DNA of 64,000 nt from Chondrosia reniformis (lineage: Eukaryota > Porifera > Demospongiae > Chondrillida > Chondrillidae), in assembly GCA_947172415.1 (NCBI GenBank), contig OX359192.1, positions 1,366,501 through 1,430,500 of the forward strand. Direction: 5' to 3'. A model generated the notes under the pieces. It searched no databases and had not been told where the DNA came from. It saw nothing but the letters and a program-made list of their open reading frames with translations. Positions 48,063 to 59,063 of the stretch are shown here, piece after piece. A program made the translations under genes and the position numbers. The stretch's first letter is position 1. Each line of letters opens with the position of its first letter.

Positions 48063-49664
48063 TACATTAGAGTGCTGTAGCTCTGTCAAATGGAAAGATA
48101 TGAAGCTTTAACTTAACGTCAGCATTCACAGACATGTTTGAAACATTTCCAATGAGAATTTGAAATTTTCATAAATCTTTACATTTGCCTTATCTCTCAC
48201 CATACATTAATTTGGTATTCCAGTATATTAATGTACATTTGGTGCTCTAACTCTGTAAAATGGAAAGATATGAAGCTCAAACTTTCTGTCAGCATTCACA
48301 GACATGTATGAAACATTTCCAATGAGAATTTGAAATTTTCATAAATCTTTACATTTGCCTTATATCTCACCATACATTAATTTGGTATTCCAGTATATTA
48401 ATGTACATTTGGTGCTCTAACTCTGTAAAATGGAAAGATATGAAGCTCAAACTTGCTGTCAGCATTCACAGACATGTATGAAACATTTCCAATGAGAATT
48501 TGAAATTTTCATAAATCTTTACATTTGCCTTATCTCTCACCATACATTAATTTGGTATTCCAGTATATGAATGTACATTTGGTGCTCTAACTCTGTCAAA
48601 TGGAAAGATATGAAGCTCAAACTTGCTGTCAGCATTCACAGACATGTATGAAACATTTCCAATGAGAATTTGAAATTTTCATAAATCTTTGCATTTGCCC
48701 TATCTCTCACCCATACATTAACTTAAATGTACATTTAGTGATGTAACTCTGTCAAATTGGTAAATTTTAAGCTTAAACTTGGTATCCACATTCACATACA
48801 AGTATGAAACATTTCCAAACAGTTTTAGAAATTTTGATTTTTACAGAAATTTACCCTATCTTTCCCCATACATTTTCTTAATACAATGTACACTTAGGGC
48901 TGTAACTCTGTCAAATGGCTAAATATGAAGTTTAAACTTTGTGTCTACTTTAACAGACATGTATGAAACAGTTTTAGAAAATTTGATCCAATGAGAATTT
49001 GAAATTTTCATAAATCTTTACATTTGCCTTATCTCTCACTATACATTAATTTGGTATTCCGGTATATTAATGTACATTTGGTGTTCTAATTCTGTAAAAT
49101 GGAAAGATATGAAGCTCAAACTTGCTGTCAGCATTCACAGACATGTATCAAACATTTCCAATGAGAATTTGAAATTTTCGTAAATCTTTACATTTACCCT
49201 ATCTCTCACTATACATTAATTTGGTATTCCAGTATATGAATGTACATTTGGTGCTCTAACTCTGTCAAATGGAAAGATATGAAGCTCAAACTTGGTTTCT
49301 CTATTCACAGACATGTATGAAACATTTCCAATGAGAATTTGAAATTTTCATAAATATTTACATTTGCCCTATCTCTCACCATACATTAACTTAAATGTAC
49401 ATTTAGTGATGTAACTCTGTCAAATTGGTAAATTTGAAGCTTAAACTTGGTATCCACATTCACATACAAGTAGGAAACATTTCCAAACAGTTTTAGAAAT
49501 TTTGATTTTTACATAAATTTATCCTATCTTTCCCCATACATTTTCTTAATACAATGTACACTTAGTGCTGTAACTCTGTCAAATGGCTAAATATGAAGTT
49601 TAAACTTTGTGTCTACATTCACAGACATGTATGAAACATTTCCAAACAGTTTTAGAAATTTTGA

Positions 49665-50775
49665 TTTCTACATAAATTTCTCATCATACATTAACTAACC
49701 CTAATTGCGTAATACTATAAATGGCCGACCTTGAGTAGTGAGTAGGTGTAAGAATGAACATGCCGTACTGTATATATTTCTGAAAAAATAGAACTCTTTG
49801 AAAGATTTCTTATACGCATGGATATGCACTGTGTAGTACTTGATTGTTGTTGAAGCAGTTTCTATCCACATATATTATATGGATGTCGTTAAAGTGAAAT
49901 TTTGCCGATCGACGGCCAACGAAACTCCAAAGAAAAAAAGTTGGACCATTCCGAACGCTACCATCCACGACGCTCAGAGGCCGGGATCGGTGGTAACGCT
50001 CTGCCGAGTTGAGCTTTGGGTGTCACTTGCGTGAGAAGAACCAGTTCTTCTCGATATGGCCGACTCATATGAATCCTAAGATATCAGATGCCAATCCCAC
50101 ATTACGTGGAACCCCCCCGAAATCCGGATTATTGGTGAGCACGTCTCTATGGCACCAACCGATTAGGAGACAGCTTCAGAGTCTAAGCGCTACCAACCTC
50201 TATGGGAACCGCTACCACCATAGAGATGTGTCCAGGTAGGCCTACTTTATAAGGTTTTGCGCTTCTATTTAAACAAGAAAATTTCAAAAGGAAACGATTG
50301 TGGTTGGCGCTATTCCATACTTAAGAATAGGGTATTTGCGAGAAAAATGTAGTCAAATTATATCAAGTTAATTCGGGATGAGTGCATCGTTCCAAGCCAT
50401 TTTAAAGGTATATCCAGTATTCGTGGTTCATCTAGAAACTGGGAAAAATGGATAGAATCCTGTAAGTGTCTTGATTGGCGGAGGAGACCAACTTTTCTGG
50501 TCCCATGTAGAAACGATTTTAGCGAGAGGTGTTCCGATATGAACGTAAACTGGTATAACCAGCCACACTCAATCTCAATTGCAGTAATAGCATAATGGCT
50601 ACCTGCCTCTATGTAAAGACCTTCTGACAGCTGCGTTCTGGACTGTCCCTGCTTGTTTCTAGTTGCCCCATTCATGTCAAAACATTTTAACTTCGTATGC
50701 CGATAATTTGCATAATAGTATCGCACGATATATATGCTACACCCATTTAAGGTCGTATACTAGAAATTTAATGTA
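49665..50775 (-). repeat. Satellite core unit 8 (inverted)
   Basis: The ORF is on the minus strand at 50358-50726 (NKQGQ, DEPRIL). It is the last core, followed by about 1.5 monomers before the array edge. Confidence 0.85.
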
Positions 50776-51165
50776 CATTAGAGTGCTGTAGCTCTGTCAA
50801 ATGGAGAGATATGAAGCTTTAACTTAACGTCAGCATTCACAGACATGTTTGAAACATTTCCAATGAGAATTTGAAATTTTCATAAATCTTTACATTTGCC
50901 CTATCTCTCACCATACATTAATTTGGTATTCCAGTATATGAATGTACATTTGGTGCTCTAACTCTGTCAAATGGAAGGATATGAAGCTCAAACTTGCTGT
51001 CAGCATACGTGCTCTCCTACAATCCGGATGGGGGGGGGGGGGGGGGTAATTTAGCGTACGTAACTCTGTCACATGGGCAAATATGAAGCTTCACTTGTGT
51101 CAGCATTCACAGATATGTATAAAACATTTCCAATGAGATTAAAAATTTAATTACATTAATATCAA

Positions 51166-51762
51166 ATCATTTTTTTTGCCGGAAAAGATAAGTCTTAGAT
51201 CATTTAATTTATTTACATGAACCTTTCAAAGGCTCTTTAATGAAAGAGACCAAGAAACTTCATTGCCATTAGTGTGGTGCAAGTACGAACTACATCACTT
51301 TCAAATCTATGTAGGTTCATGTTACTGTACATGCAGCATAGAAACATGCAATATATAGCATATATGCAGAAATCTTGTAAAGGTACTCAGACTAGGTAGA
51401 TTAGTCATGCCAAACTTCATTCACACTAGCCAAAGTAAGTTTTAAATTCATCAAACGTTTCGGCAGCTACCTTCTTCGATCAGTAAATGTCAACAAAAAG
51501 AATAGAAAACACTCTAAACTGTAAACTTTTTAATAGTGGTAGGATGACAAGGTGTGATGAGTGACAAAATCTGTATATGCAGAAATATGCAGAAAAGTGA
51601 TATGCAGAAATTAAAATGCTATGCTGTATATAAAGTGAATATTTTATGCAGTATAAATAAATATATATTGCAGCATATGATAACAAGCATTATATGTAAT
51701 GTGTGCATGATCTGTTTACATCTAGTCACATATTATATATAAATGTAATTACACATTCTCAG
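51166..51762. other. Intron 1 remnant upstream of lysozyme copy 2 exon 2
   Basis: Unique AT-rich sequence. The last 120 bp or so (GCAGTATAAATAAATATATA, CATTATATGTAATGTGTGCA, then CACATTCTCAG) parallels 11555-11661 in copy 1, which anchors the comparison of the two introns. No gene is recognised. Confidence 0.6.
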
Positions 51763-53339
51763 GACAAGTGGATTCTAATGTACGGAGTACAGTTAGTAAT
51801 GCAATTGCAGCTAATATTTCTGAAGTGGACATTTACATGTATCCAGGCCTTAAGTGTGGTAAATCAGCTAATCTACAGGTCAAAGAAATGGTGGAATATA
51901 TGACAGATATACCATATGGAAAAATTTGGCTAGATATTGAGGTAAAGCAATCATTTGGGAGCATTACATAATTATTTATAATTTCTGTATTTCAAGTCAA
52001 CCATGCTAACGTTATTTGTTTAGGGAGAATGGACTGATTCAAAAGGACACATATCAACAATTCTTTGAGGAATTATTGAAGGCTTCAAATGTTAGTCAAC
52101 TTTATGTAAATTATATAGATTCAATGAACTTAAAGTATATATTCATCTTGATAGATGTACAAGCCAGCAGGGACTAGTGTAGCTGTATACGCTAGCAAAT
52201 ATTTTTGGAATAGAATTATGGGACCTGATTATACTGGAGGATCCATGGCCAGTTATCAGTTATGGTAGTAATACATATAGTAAATTTATATAATGCCAAG
52301 CAAATGTAATGTTCGTGCTCCATCACTGCTTTTTATTCTCGTATATATATATTACTTTCAAAATAATAAACATATAATAATAACAACAGTTTATATGTCA
52401 AGGGAAAGCATATATAATTATATATTTGATTATAATGAAAAGGCATGACATTGGTACAGGCCTTGGGGGTGCCCCTGCTGCTGCCATATTTCCCCTCTGG
52501 ATAGCAAACTGAAATTCTCTGGAGTAGATACTGATGTGAAAGCGGCTCTCATGTCTTCTGTCTCAGCTGATTTCCAATCTCATTAAAAAATCTAGTGCTT
52601 CTGGTCCAAAAACAAAATGGTGGCTCCTTTAGATATTGGCATACTTGGCCTTCTTATTGGCTTATATATATTAGCTCTGCAGCTGCACCAGCTCAACATG
52701 TTGTTGATAGAAGGTGGGAAGGGACAAATGTGTCTGGACAGGTGGCATCCCAAACTAGCTATAGTGCCTTCCCACATGTATTATTTATGAAATAAGGGAG
52801 TAAGTTTGCACTAAGCCCTGTGCAAAGACTATATATAGATAATCACTGGAAAGTATTACACCAACCAGCCAAGTGATCAAAGTTTTATCTTTGCTGTATG
52901 GGGGACTAAAGTCCTATTAATGACAACCAGTGATCGCCTCTCAGTCAGCATCCAAGATCACTGCAGCTGGTTGTAAAATGTACATTTATAAATTTAAAAA
53001 TTAGCGACAGGTGACCATATGCATGGGTAACTGTACAAAAAAATTAATATTAAATATAAATGAACATTATATAGTATTTCATAATGTATAATTATATAAA
53101 TGTATGCTATGATAGATTTTACTGTTACTGATATTACTAAAATAGGTATCCACACTATGACAATGATCCATCGTTCAGTGACTTTCAAGCATTTGGAGGT
53201 TGGACAGTCCCCTTTATGAAGCAATACAAAGATAATGTTAAACTCTGTGGTATGTGCCCTTTTACTGAATTCAAATCAGTGGCTAATGTTGCTATCGTAT
53301 TTATTAGGTGCAGAAGTTGATAGAAATTGGAGACCCTAG
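51763..53339 (+). pseudogene. GH25 lysozyme copy 2, exons 2-6, frameshift in exon 3
   Basis: Exons at 51763-51941, 52024-52090, 52155-52264, 53146-53249 and 53308-53339 parallel copy 1. Exon 2 keeps VDIYMYPGLKCGKSA and the catalytic KIWLDIE; exon 4 keeps SVAVYASKYFWNRIMG and YTGGS; exon 5 keeps [18 protein letters not shown]; exon 6 ends VDRNWRP. Exon 3 is 67 nt instead of 66 because of one extra base in the AAAAGGACACATATCAACA stretch, which brings an in-frame TGA soon after. Unless an alternative splice restores the frame, the protein stops after the DxE motif. Its only visible first exon is 31 kb upstream across the satellite. Confidence 0.8.
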
Positions 53340-53533
53340 AACAATTAGTAGCATGATGTAGATTGTGCATTTGTATTACGAAATCCTTGTGGCTGTTGCG
53401 ATATCGCTAAGCCATTAATTAAAATGTAGTACGTACTGTTACTGTATTTTTCGGAACGTCTCAAATGTTGTCTGATTGTGGGGGTGCATTGAATTACGGT
53501 GCGTACCTACAACAAGACAGAGTTGGCTCAAAG
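53340..53533 (+). promoter_or_regulatory. GXYLT 5' flank
   Basis: Only 194 bp separate the lysozyme stop from the GXYLT start. The distal part (GGAACGTCTCAAATGTTGTC to TACAACAAGACAGAGTTGGC) is duplicated at 15.74-15.83 kb; its last 25 bp also stand before the chimeric lysozyme ATG at 9650. It probably holds the GXYLT promoter and 5'UTR; no TATA box is evident. Confidence 0.45.
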
Positions 53534-56500
53534 ATGGAGTTTCGGGTGAGGAGAGGCAGAACTCTCTGTTTGGCCATCTTTTTGGTATCCCTGTTGGTCT
53601 GCTACGCTATCATTCCCTACACTGAGCCTCCTGCAGCTAACAAGAAGGGCAGAGATAACTTAGAGAGGTGCGTATATTTAGTTTCGTTAATTGTTTACAC
53701 TTTAATTTATCAGAAGCTGTCTAGCTAAGGGGAGCCATTTTTGAGTACAACTTATCCAATGAGTTACTATGCGATCCTTCAATATATTGTTACTGCACGG
53801 CTCTCAGCCGCAGAATGACTATTCTCACTTTGTAGCTCTTAACTGAGCTCCATCTATAGCTACATAACTCTACATGTGTCCTATTGTATATATATATATA
53901 TATAATTGTTAAATCCTTTAATGCTAATTTGTATTGTTTGTAGTCAAATTAGAGGTTACACTGTTAAAGTTGGCAAGCACTTTGATGTGGTCACACAGCC
54001 CTTTGATGTGGTCACACAGCCCTTTGATGCTGATCCAAAATCTGATAACCCTCTTGATGACCGAAGTGTCCATCTAGCAGCTGTAGCTTGTGGGGGAGCA
54101 GTACACGGTGCCAAGAGCCTGATCAAGTCACTGCTACTGTGGGAACACAGTCACACTGTATTACACTTGTTTGCAGACAGTGAAGCAAAGGCAGAGATTG
54201 ATCGAGTACGTAGGTGTTCCTTTGTGTAGTCTGTTAGCTAGCCCCAACTGTCCAGCTGCAACATGCAGATTGTAAGTATAAAGACTCCATGACTTGGGAT
54301 TAAATGATTATTGAAATCTTGCTTGGCTGCATCAAGCTTCCCTTTAAGATGGTTTATCTTTGACTTTTTGAATGTCTCAATAATGCACATTTGGTAACTC
54401 TGCTGTTGGACATTTCAACATAGGGGTCTTCTTCAGTATGACTTTCAAATTTTTAGATCTTAAACTCCCAAACGTTTTCATAAATAAGCTGAAACACACA
54501 TTTTTATGTAAATATATGAATAATTTATGACACAATTGTTATAGTGAAAGACCTATAGGAAACTAAACCTAGTGAGAGCTTTGGATGAGGATACAAGAGT
54601 CTTCTCTTCTTCTGCTCAACTGGTCCAGACAACTATTAGTAGACAGCATTAGTAGAGCATTACATTCCAAGGATAGTAGTTACTCCTTTAGCTTGCAATT
54701 ATGGAATACCTTTAGGCAGCAGTTGTAGGTCTTCATAGATACACAATACGGTTGCCAGTCAGTGTCTGTGTATTTTAAATGTTTGTAATTCCGTCAGTCC
54801 TTTCTGTTGTTGGATGACCTTATATAGAGATGGCATCCAAATACCTTGCTTTGTCCAAAGTATTCATGTGGAGGGCCTTTCTGCTGGTGCTGATAGCTGT
54901 ACTGGGGCAGCCATTTTTTCCTCATTTGATAGACCCTTTAGGCATAGGCTATTGTGATGTGGTGGTGTTGTTATTTTCTTCACGTGTAGTTTCCCAGTTT
55001 GGACCGTTTGACTGAGGGCTTGTTTCAAATAAAGATCTATCCAGTCTCCTATCCGACAGAGGGAAATGAGGAAGCTTGGAGGAGCCTCTTTAAGCCCTGC
55101 GCTACTGAGAGGCTTTTTCTTCCCGTAGGTCACATAATGTGAACATGTGAAAGAATCTAATACACCATTTTCCTACATGCTATGCCTACTCCAATTATCC
55201 AATTTCTCACTTGATCTGCTTATATGTGAACTATTCTAAGTACAGTTTTACTTTTAGTACTTTCCTTCCTATTCTCGCAATAGTTATGCACACATGTAGG
55301 ACCTGCATACTGATGCAATGACTATGTTATCATATTCCATTTTTTATTCACCCACAGCGCCTCCTGAAAGATGTCAAGTCTGTGATATATGTGGATACTG
55401 ACACACTCTTTCTCTCTTCCCCTCTCCTCCTGTGGCAAAAGTTCAGTGAAATGGGTCCTTTTCAGGTCGTGGGGATGGTCCCAGAAAGTGAAGGTAGCTC
55501 CACCTGGTATAGCAAGTGAGTGAATCAGTTTCAATGCACTGATATGTCACTCTTAATGTTGCACAATGTGTTTTCAATTGAGTCAATACTAGGTACAGTG
55601 GCATCTCATTATAGTGAAACTCATAGGGGACCAGAAATATTCACTCTATCAATTATTTGCTATATTGAATGTATATAAAAGTTTTGCTGGGACTAGCAAA
55701 GTACTTCACTATACTGAGACATTCACTATGGGCTATTTCATTATAATGAGATTATTATGTAGTTACGTTATGTCAGACACATGCCTAGAAGCCATCTTCT
55801 TTGTTTTGATGTCATTGGAATGTATAATGCCGACTTTCGGTCTTGTCTTTATACTCTCGTACTATGTGATTGAATAGATTATTAACTTAGCTTCTCATCT
55901 GGCCTTTGCAGACGTGCCCTCCATCCCTTTTATGGGCGTGTTGGTTTAAATTCTGGTGTAATGCTGCTTGATCTTGAAAAGATACGAAATCAGACAAATT
56001 GGCAATCAGAGATAGAAGACATTTACAGTGAATTTCGCAATACCTTTGTCTGGGGGGATCAGGATATACTAAATGTATACTTTCACAATCATCCAGGTTT
56101 GTGCCATTGAGCTTTTAACATCAGTGTGCATACAATCATGCTTTCAAAAACCTGTATGCCTGAATTCAATTCAATTTTACCCGGTCCATTGATGTTAGTG
56201 TATATACATGTACAAGGAAAACTGTGAAGATTCATTACTGATTCAGCAATTGTTAAGGTAATGTATCTGATTTTCAGGAAGTGCAGTTAATGCTCTTTAG
56301 TTTGGGGTGGCATATACATACAGACACCAGTCATGTACAGTATTCAGATATACAGGGAAGGGGCATATACGTGAAGCCAAATGTTTAACATAAGCATGCA
56401 TAGAACAGTTATTTTGAATAACATCCTTTCAAGTGAAAAATATGAAAGAAACTCAGTGATTAGGGGATAATTTGAAAACTGTGTTTGTGGGTATTCTACC

Positions 56501-57727
56501 AGATCAGGTTATAATGAATGTTTTGTAACTGTATCTATCCTGCAAATTGTTCCTGTTAACTAGCTAAATAACTTTAGTGATACCGAGAGCAGATAGTGTC
56601 GAAGGATGCATCAAACTCTCTATCGCTTAGAATGAATTATGTGCCCTAAGAAATCTTTAATCATTTTGGGAAGGTTGCTCCTTCTCCCTCCCCCTCTCCT
56701 GGGAGGGACCACCCCTCCTCCCCCCTTCTCCTGTGAGGGATCATCCCTCCCCCCTTCTCCTAAGAAGGACCACCCCTCCTCCCTTCCCCTTCTCCTGGGA
56801 GGGACCACCCCTCCTCCTTTCATTCTCACTGGAGAGACTGTTTCAGTCAATTCCAAGATTTTACACTTCATTATTTTTATGCACTTTTAATACTGATAAT
56901 CGGGTCACCCATCTAATTTAGGTTGATTAGGATTATGCATGTTCACTGTATATAGTCATCTATAGTGGCCCCTTTGGACTATGACTGTATGCTTTATGAT
57001 GCACTATATTATGTATGCATTAGGTACTGCATACTTAATAAGTAAATACAGTAGGTGCATCTTTGATTTTTAGACCAAGTCTTATAAGTTATAGTAGTAA
57101 CTATTACTCTATATTGCTCTGTAGTGTAAAGCAAATTAACATTATCGCCTGTCTATGTCCTTAAAGTAATATATGGAAAATGGTTTATATTTAGGACAAT
57201 GCTTGCATATACAAGCCTGTATTCACCCCTGGCAGCTTAAATGTCTATAATGGAAAACACATTGTACGTATATAAGAAGCTTTCAAATTTAGAAAACCTG
57301 ATACATATTCTACAATAGAATATCCAATATCGGTACATTGTCATTGCTTCTCATTTTCATGATAATTGAGAACCAATTTCACTTATAATATTAGACTTTT
57401 CTTATTTCTGTAGCACAATTGTATGAAGTGTCCTGCATATGGAACTACAGGCAGGACCACTGCATGTTGGGCAATACCTGTGATACCTCAGAAACTGGAC
57501 TGGGTATACTACATGGGAGTAGGGGGAGCTTTCGAAAAAGAACAGAGTTTAAAATTCTGTATAATTACTTTGAAGAGGTGGACTTTAACCTCATTTTATC
57601 AGACAGAGTGGAGTTTAAGAATCAACTATTCCATTCTGTGTCTACAGATAGGGCTTTACTGAGGATTGATTCTCCTTGTGTACCTGTTATATTAGGCCAC
57701 TTTAAGCCACACCTTACCACTCTATGA
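53534..57727 (+). CDS. GXYLT: Glucoside xylosyltransferase-like GT8 glycosyltransferase, complete six-exon gene
   Basis: Exons 53534-53667, 53944-54205, 54990-55124, 55358-55515, 55912-56096 and 57414-57727 join in phase (1188 nt, 395 residues; human GXYLT1/2 about 440). Residues 1-25 form a basic N-terminus plus hydrophobic signal anchor (type II Golgi/ER membrane topology). The GT8 domain starts at VHLAAVACGG, then LHLFADSEAK, WRSLFKPCATERLFLP (exon 3), the metal-binding DxD in IYVDTDTLFL, LNSGVMLLDLE, VWGDQDILNVYF, CIWNYRQDHCM and ILHGSRGSF. This is the arrangement of GXYLT enzymes, which add xylose to O-glucose on EGF repeats such as those of Notch. Exon 2 contains a perfect 21-bp direct repeat (FDVVTQP twice). 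Intron 2 carries a PLE remnant, intron 5 a C-rich minisatellite. Confidence 0.9.
54550..54640 (-). mobile_element. PLE terminal remnant in GXYLT intron 2
   Basis: GAAACTAAACCTAGTGAGAG, CTTTGGATGAGGATACAAGA and CTGGTCCAGACAACT resemble the sequence beside the hammerhead at 18.26-18.33 kb, in the same orientation. The hammerhead core itself is gone. A further scrap (AATACACCATTTTCCTACAT) is at about 55161. Confidence 0.5.
56685..56823. repeat. C-rich degenerate minisatellite in GXYLT intron 5
   Basis: About four units of 31-36 bp resembling CCCCTTCTCCTGGGAGGGAC plus CACCCCTCCTCC. The strand asymmetry (pyrimidine-rich on the plus strand) produces proline/glycine-rich false ORFs on both strands. 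Confidence 0.7.
56824..57413. other. Remainder of GXYLT intron 5
   Basis: No exon, repeat or conserved element recognised. Confidence 0.4.
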
Positions 57728-58195
57728 ATTTATTTAATGTTCTATATTTAAAGATTACATCATATATTCATTTATATATATAACAACATGATCACACCCA
57801 GAGCTCCACCCTGCATTATATACCAGAGATGGTTTGAACCCCAAATTTGTCACTGCTCAGCTTGGCACATGCATGCACACTGCATTTACATGCATGGACA
57901 AATGGGGCCCACTAATATAGATGTGTGCACATACATACATACATACATACATGTCAGGATTCAGCGAAACTGCTATTATTTATACATCTTCATGCACCAT
58001 AATTTCACTTTCAATCATTGCCATTAAAAGATTTACTAAATTATTTTTTGGAAAATGTTGCAAAGTACAAGCATTGATGAAAATGATGAAGTTGATGATG
58101 ATGGGTTTTGCAAAACTGAATGGTTTAATCTTGAGTTATAAATATGATGAATTGCCATAAGGGTATATGAGTTGGCAGAGACGGGCAGAGAACTG
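57728..58195. other. Convergent intergenic region between GXYLT and the KLF gene
   Basis: Both genes end here, from opposite strands, 468 bp apart. It contains a CATA/TACA microsatellite at 57929-57952 and a GATGA-rich stretch near 58076-58106. No further gene is seen. Confidence 0.6.
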
Positions 58196-58852
58196 TTATT
58201 TGGTGGGTGTTTCTGCGCCATTTGAGTGTCTCTTCACGTGCTTACTGAGATGATCACTTCGCATGAAGCGCTTGTCACAAACGGGGCATGCAAAGCGTTT
58301 CTCTCCCGTGTGGGTCCTGTGATGTCGGGCCAGCTCGTCCGAGCGAGCAAACCTCTTCCCACAACCGGACCAAGTGCAGGGGAATGGTCTTTCTCCTGTG
58401 TGACTACGAATGTGGGCTTTCAAATGGGAGCTCTTTCCGTAGGCCTTGCCACACCCCTCCCAGGGACAAATGTGCGTCTTCCTCTTCTCAGTCGAACCTG
58501 GCGTTTTTTGCATTTTTGTTTTGCCCGTCTCTGAAGAGTAGGTAGGATTGGCAGCGATTAGGAGAGACTCGATGTTCAACCTGCAGACTTCGGGGGTCGA
58601 GCTCTGGGAAGAGGGAGAAGAAGCGCCATTACTGAGTTTCCCACTGCTAACAGCTGTACTGGAGAAGCGCTCCGGATTGACGACAAAACAAGTCCTTGTG
58701 ATAGCTTCTTGATTTAGATTGGCAAGGACTTTAGCCACAAGCATGAGAGCCCCGGAGTTGGTACATTCCTCCTTCGGAGGGGGGAGGGTAGAGGGGGCTG
58801 AACGGGTCACCGGAGAGAAAGGAGGCGTGTTGGGCAAGACTTGCGCTGCCAT
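58196..58852 (-). CDS. Kruppel-like factor, KLF9/13/14/16 type, intronless
   Basis: A single 218-codon ORF. The C-terminal third has three C2H2 zinc fingers: [19 protein letters not shown], then [20 protein letters not shown], then [21 protein letters not shown], joined by TGERPF and TGEKRF linkers. Spacing and finger-contact residues ([21 protein letters not shown]) are those of the KLF/SP family that binds GC/CACCC boxes; the [10 protein letters not shown] wording is closest to the KLF9/13/14/16 group. The N-terminal part is Ser/Pro-rich with a short amphipathic stretch ([12 protein letters not shown]) that might be a SID-like Sin3-binding helix (speculative). Only 10 residues follow the last finger, as usual for the group. 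It acts in the nucleus as a transcription factor. The start is the first ATG (MAAQVLPN). Confidence 0.92.
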   Translation of the reverse strand: MAAQVLPNTPPFSPVTRSAPSTLPPPKEECTNSGALMLVAKVLANLNQEAITRTCFVVNPERFSSTAVSSGKLSNGASSPSSQSSTPEVCRLNIESLLIAANPTYSSETGKTKMQKTPGSTEKRKTHICPWEGCGKAYGKSSHLKAHIRSHTGERPFPCTWSGCGKRFARSDELARHHRTHTGEKRFACPVCDKRFMRSDHLSKHVKRHSNGAETPTK

Positions 58853-59055
58853 CTCTGAGACGATTGCGACTATTAATATCGATTAAAGTCTAATTCAGTA
58901 ACTGAATGGGTCTCTTAGAACTGTTCGTCAGGTAAATTGGCGAACTTTTAGCGTTTGCTTCGAGACGAACGCTCACTGAACTTCGATAGAAGAAGAATGG
59001 GTTGGAGTTTTCCAGACTGGAGGCGTGTCAAGCGACCACAACACGCTGTCGTGCG

Positions 59056-59063
59056 TGACGTCA
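59056..59063. promoter_or_regulatory. Consensus CRE (TGACGTCA) about 200 bp upstream of the KLF start
   Basis: A perfect 8-bp CREB/ATF palindrome lies at this position, in a locally GC-richer stretch, upstream of the minus-strand KLF start codon. It is a plausible promoter element; function is inferred from position only. Confidence 0.45.

Larger units (their letters stand above)
40069..51165 (-). repeat. Minus-oriented arm of the ~170-bp satellite, with three cores
   Basis: From about 40069 the monomers appear as reverse complement (AATTTGGTATTCCAGTATAT, TTTCCAATGAGAATTTG). The arm ends with a join at about 51005, a run of 17 G (51030-51046) and about 120 bp of degenerate monomer. Subtypes and their order next to the cores mirror those of the plus arm. 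A further subtype with TTTCGTATACCAATACTTTA is locally amplified at 43.63-44.13 kb, three copies in a row. Confidence 0.92.
20561..51762 (+). other. 31-kb intron 1 of lysozyme copy 2, filled with satellite DNA
   Basis: It lies between exon 1 (phase 1) and exon 2 (phase 1 acceptor) of the same paralogue; the corresponding intron in copy 1 is 1.7 kb. It contains small palindromes, a dispersed 330-bp element, a 105-bp tandem array and about 28 kb of 170-bp satellite with eight core units. Treating this as one intron is inference from exon order and phase; an assembly join or a later rearrangement would give the same picture. Confidence 0.55.

Noticed and set aside
56620-56890. Proline/glycine-rich ORFs on both strands
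   Set aside because: They are produced by the C-rich minisatellite in GXYLT intron 5 and have no family resemblance.
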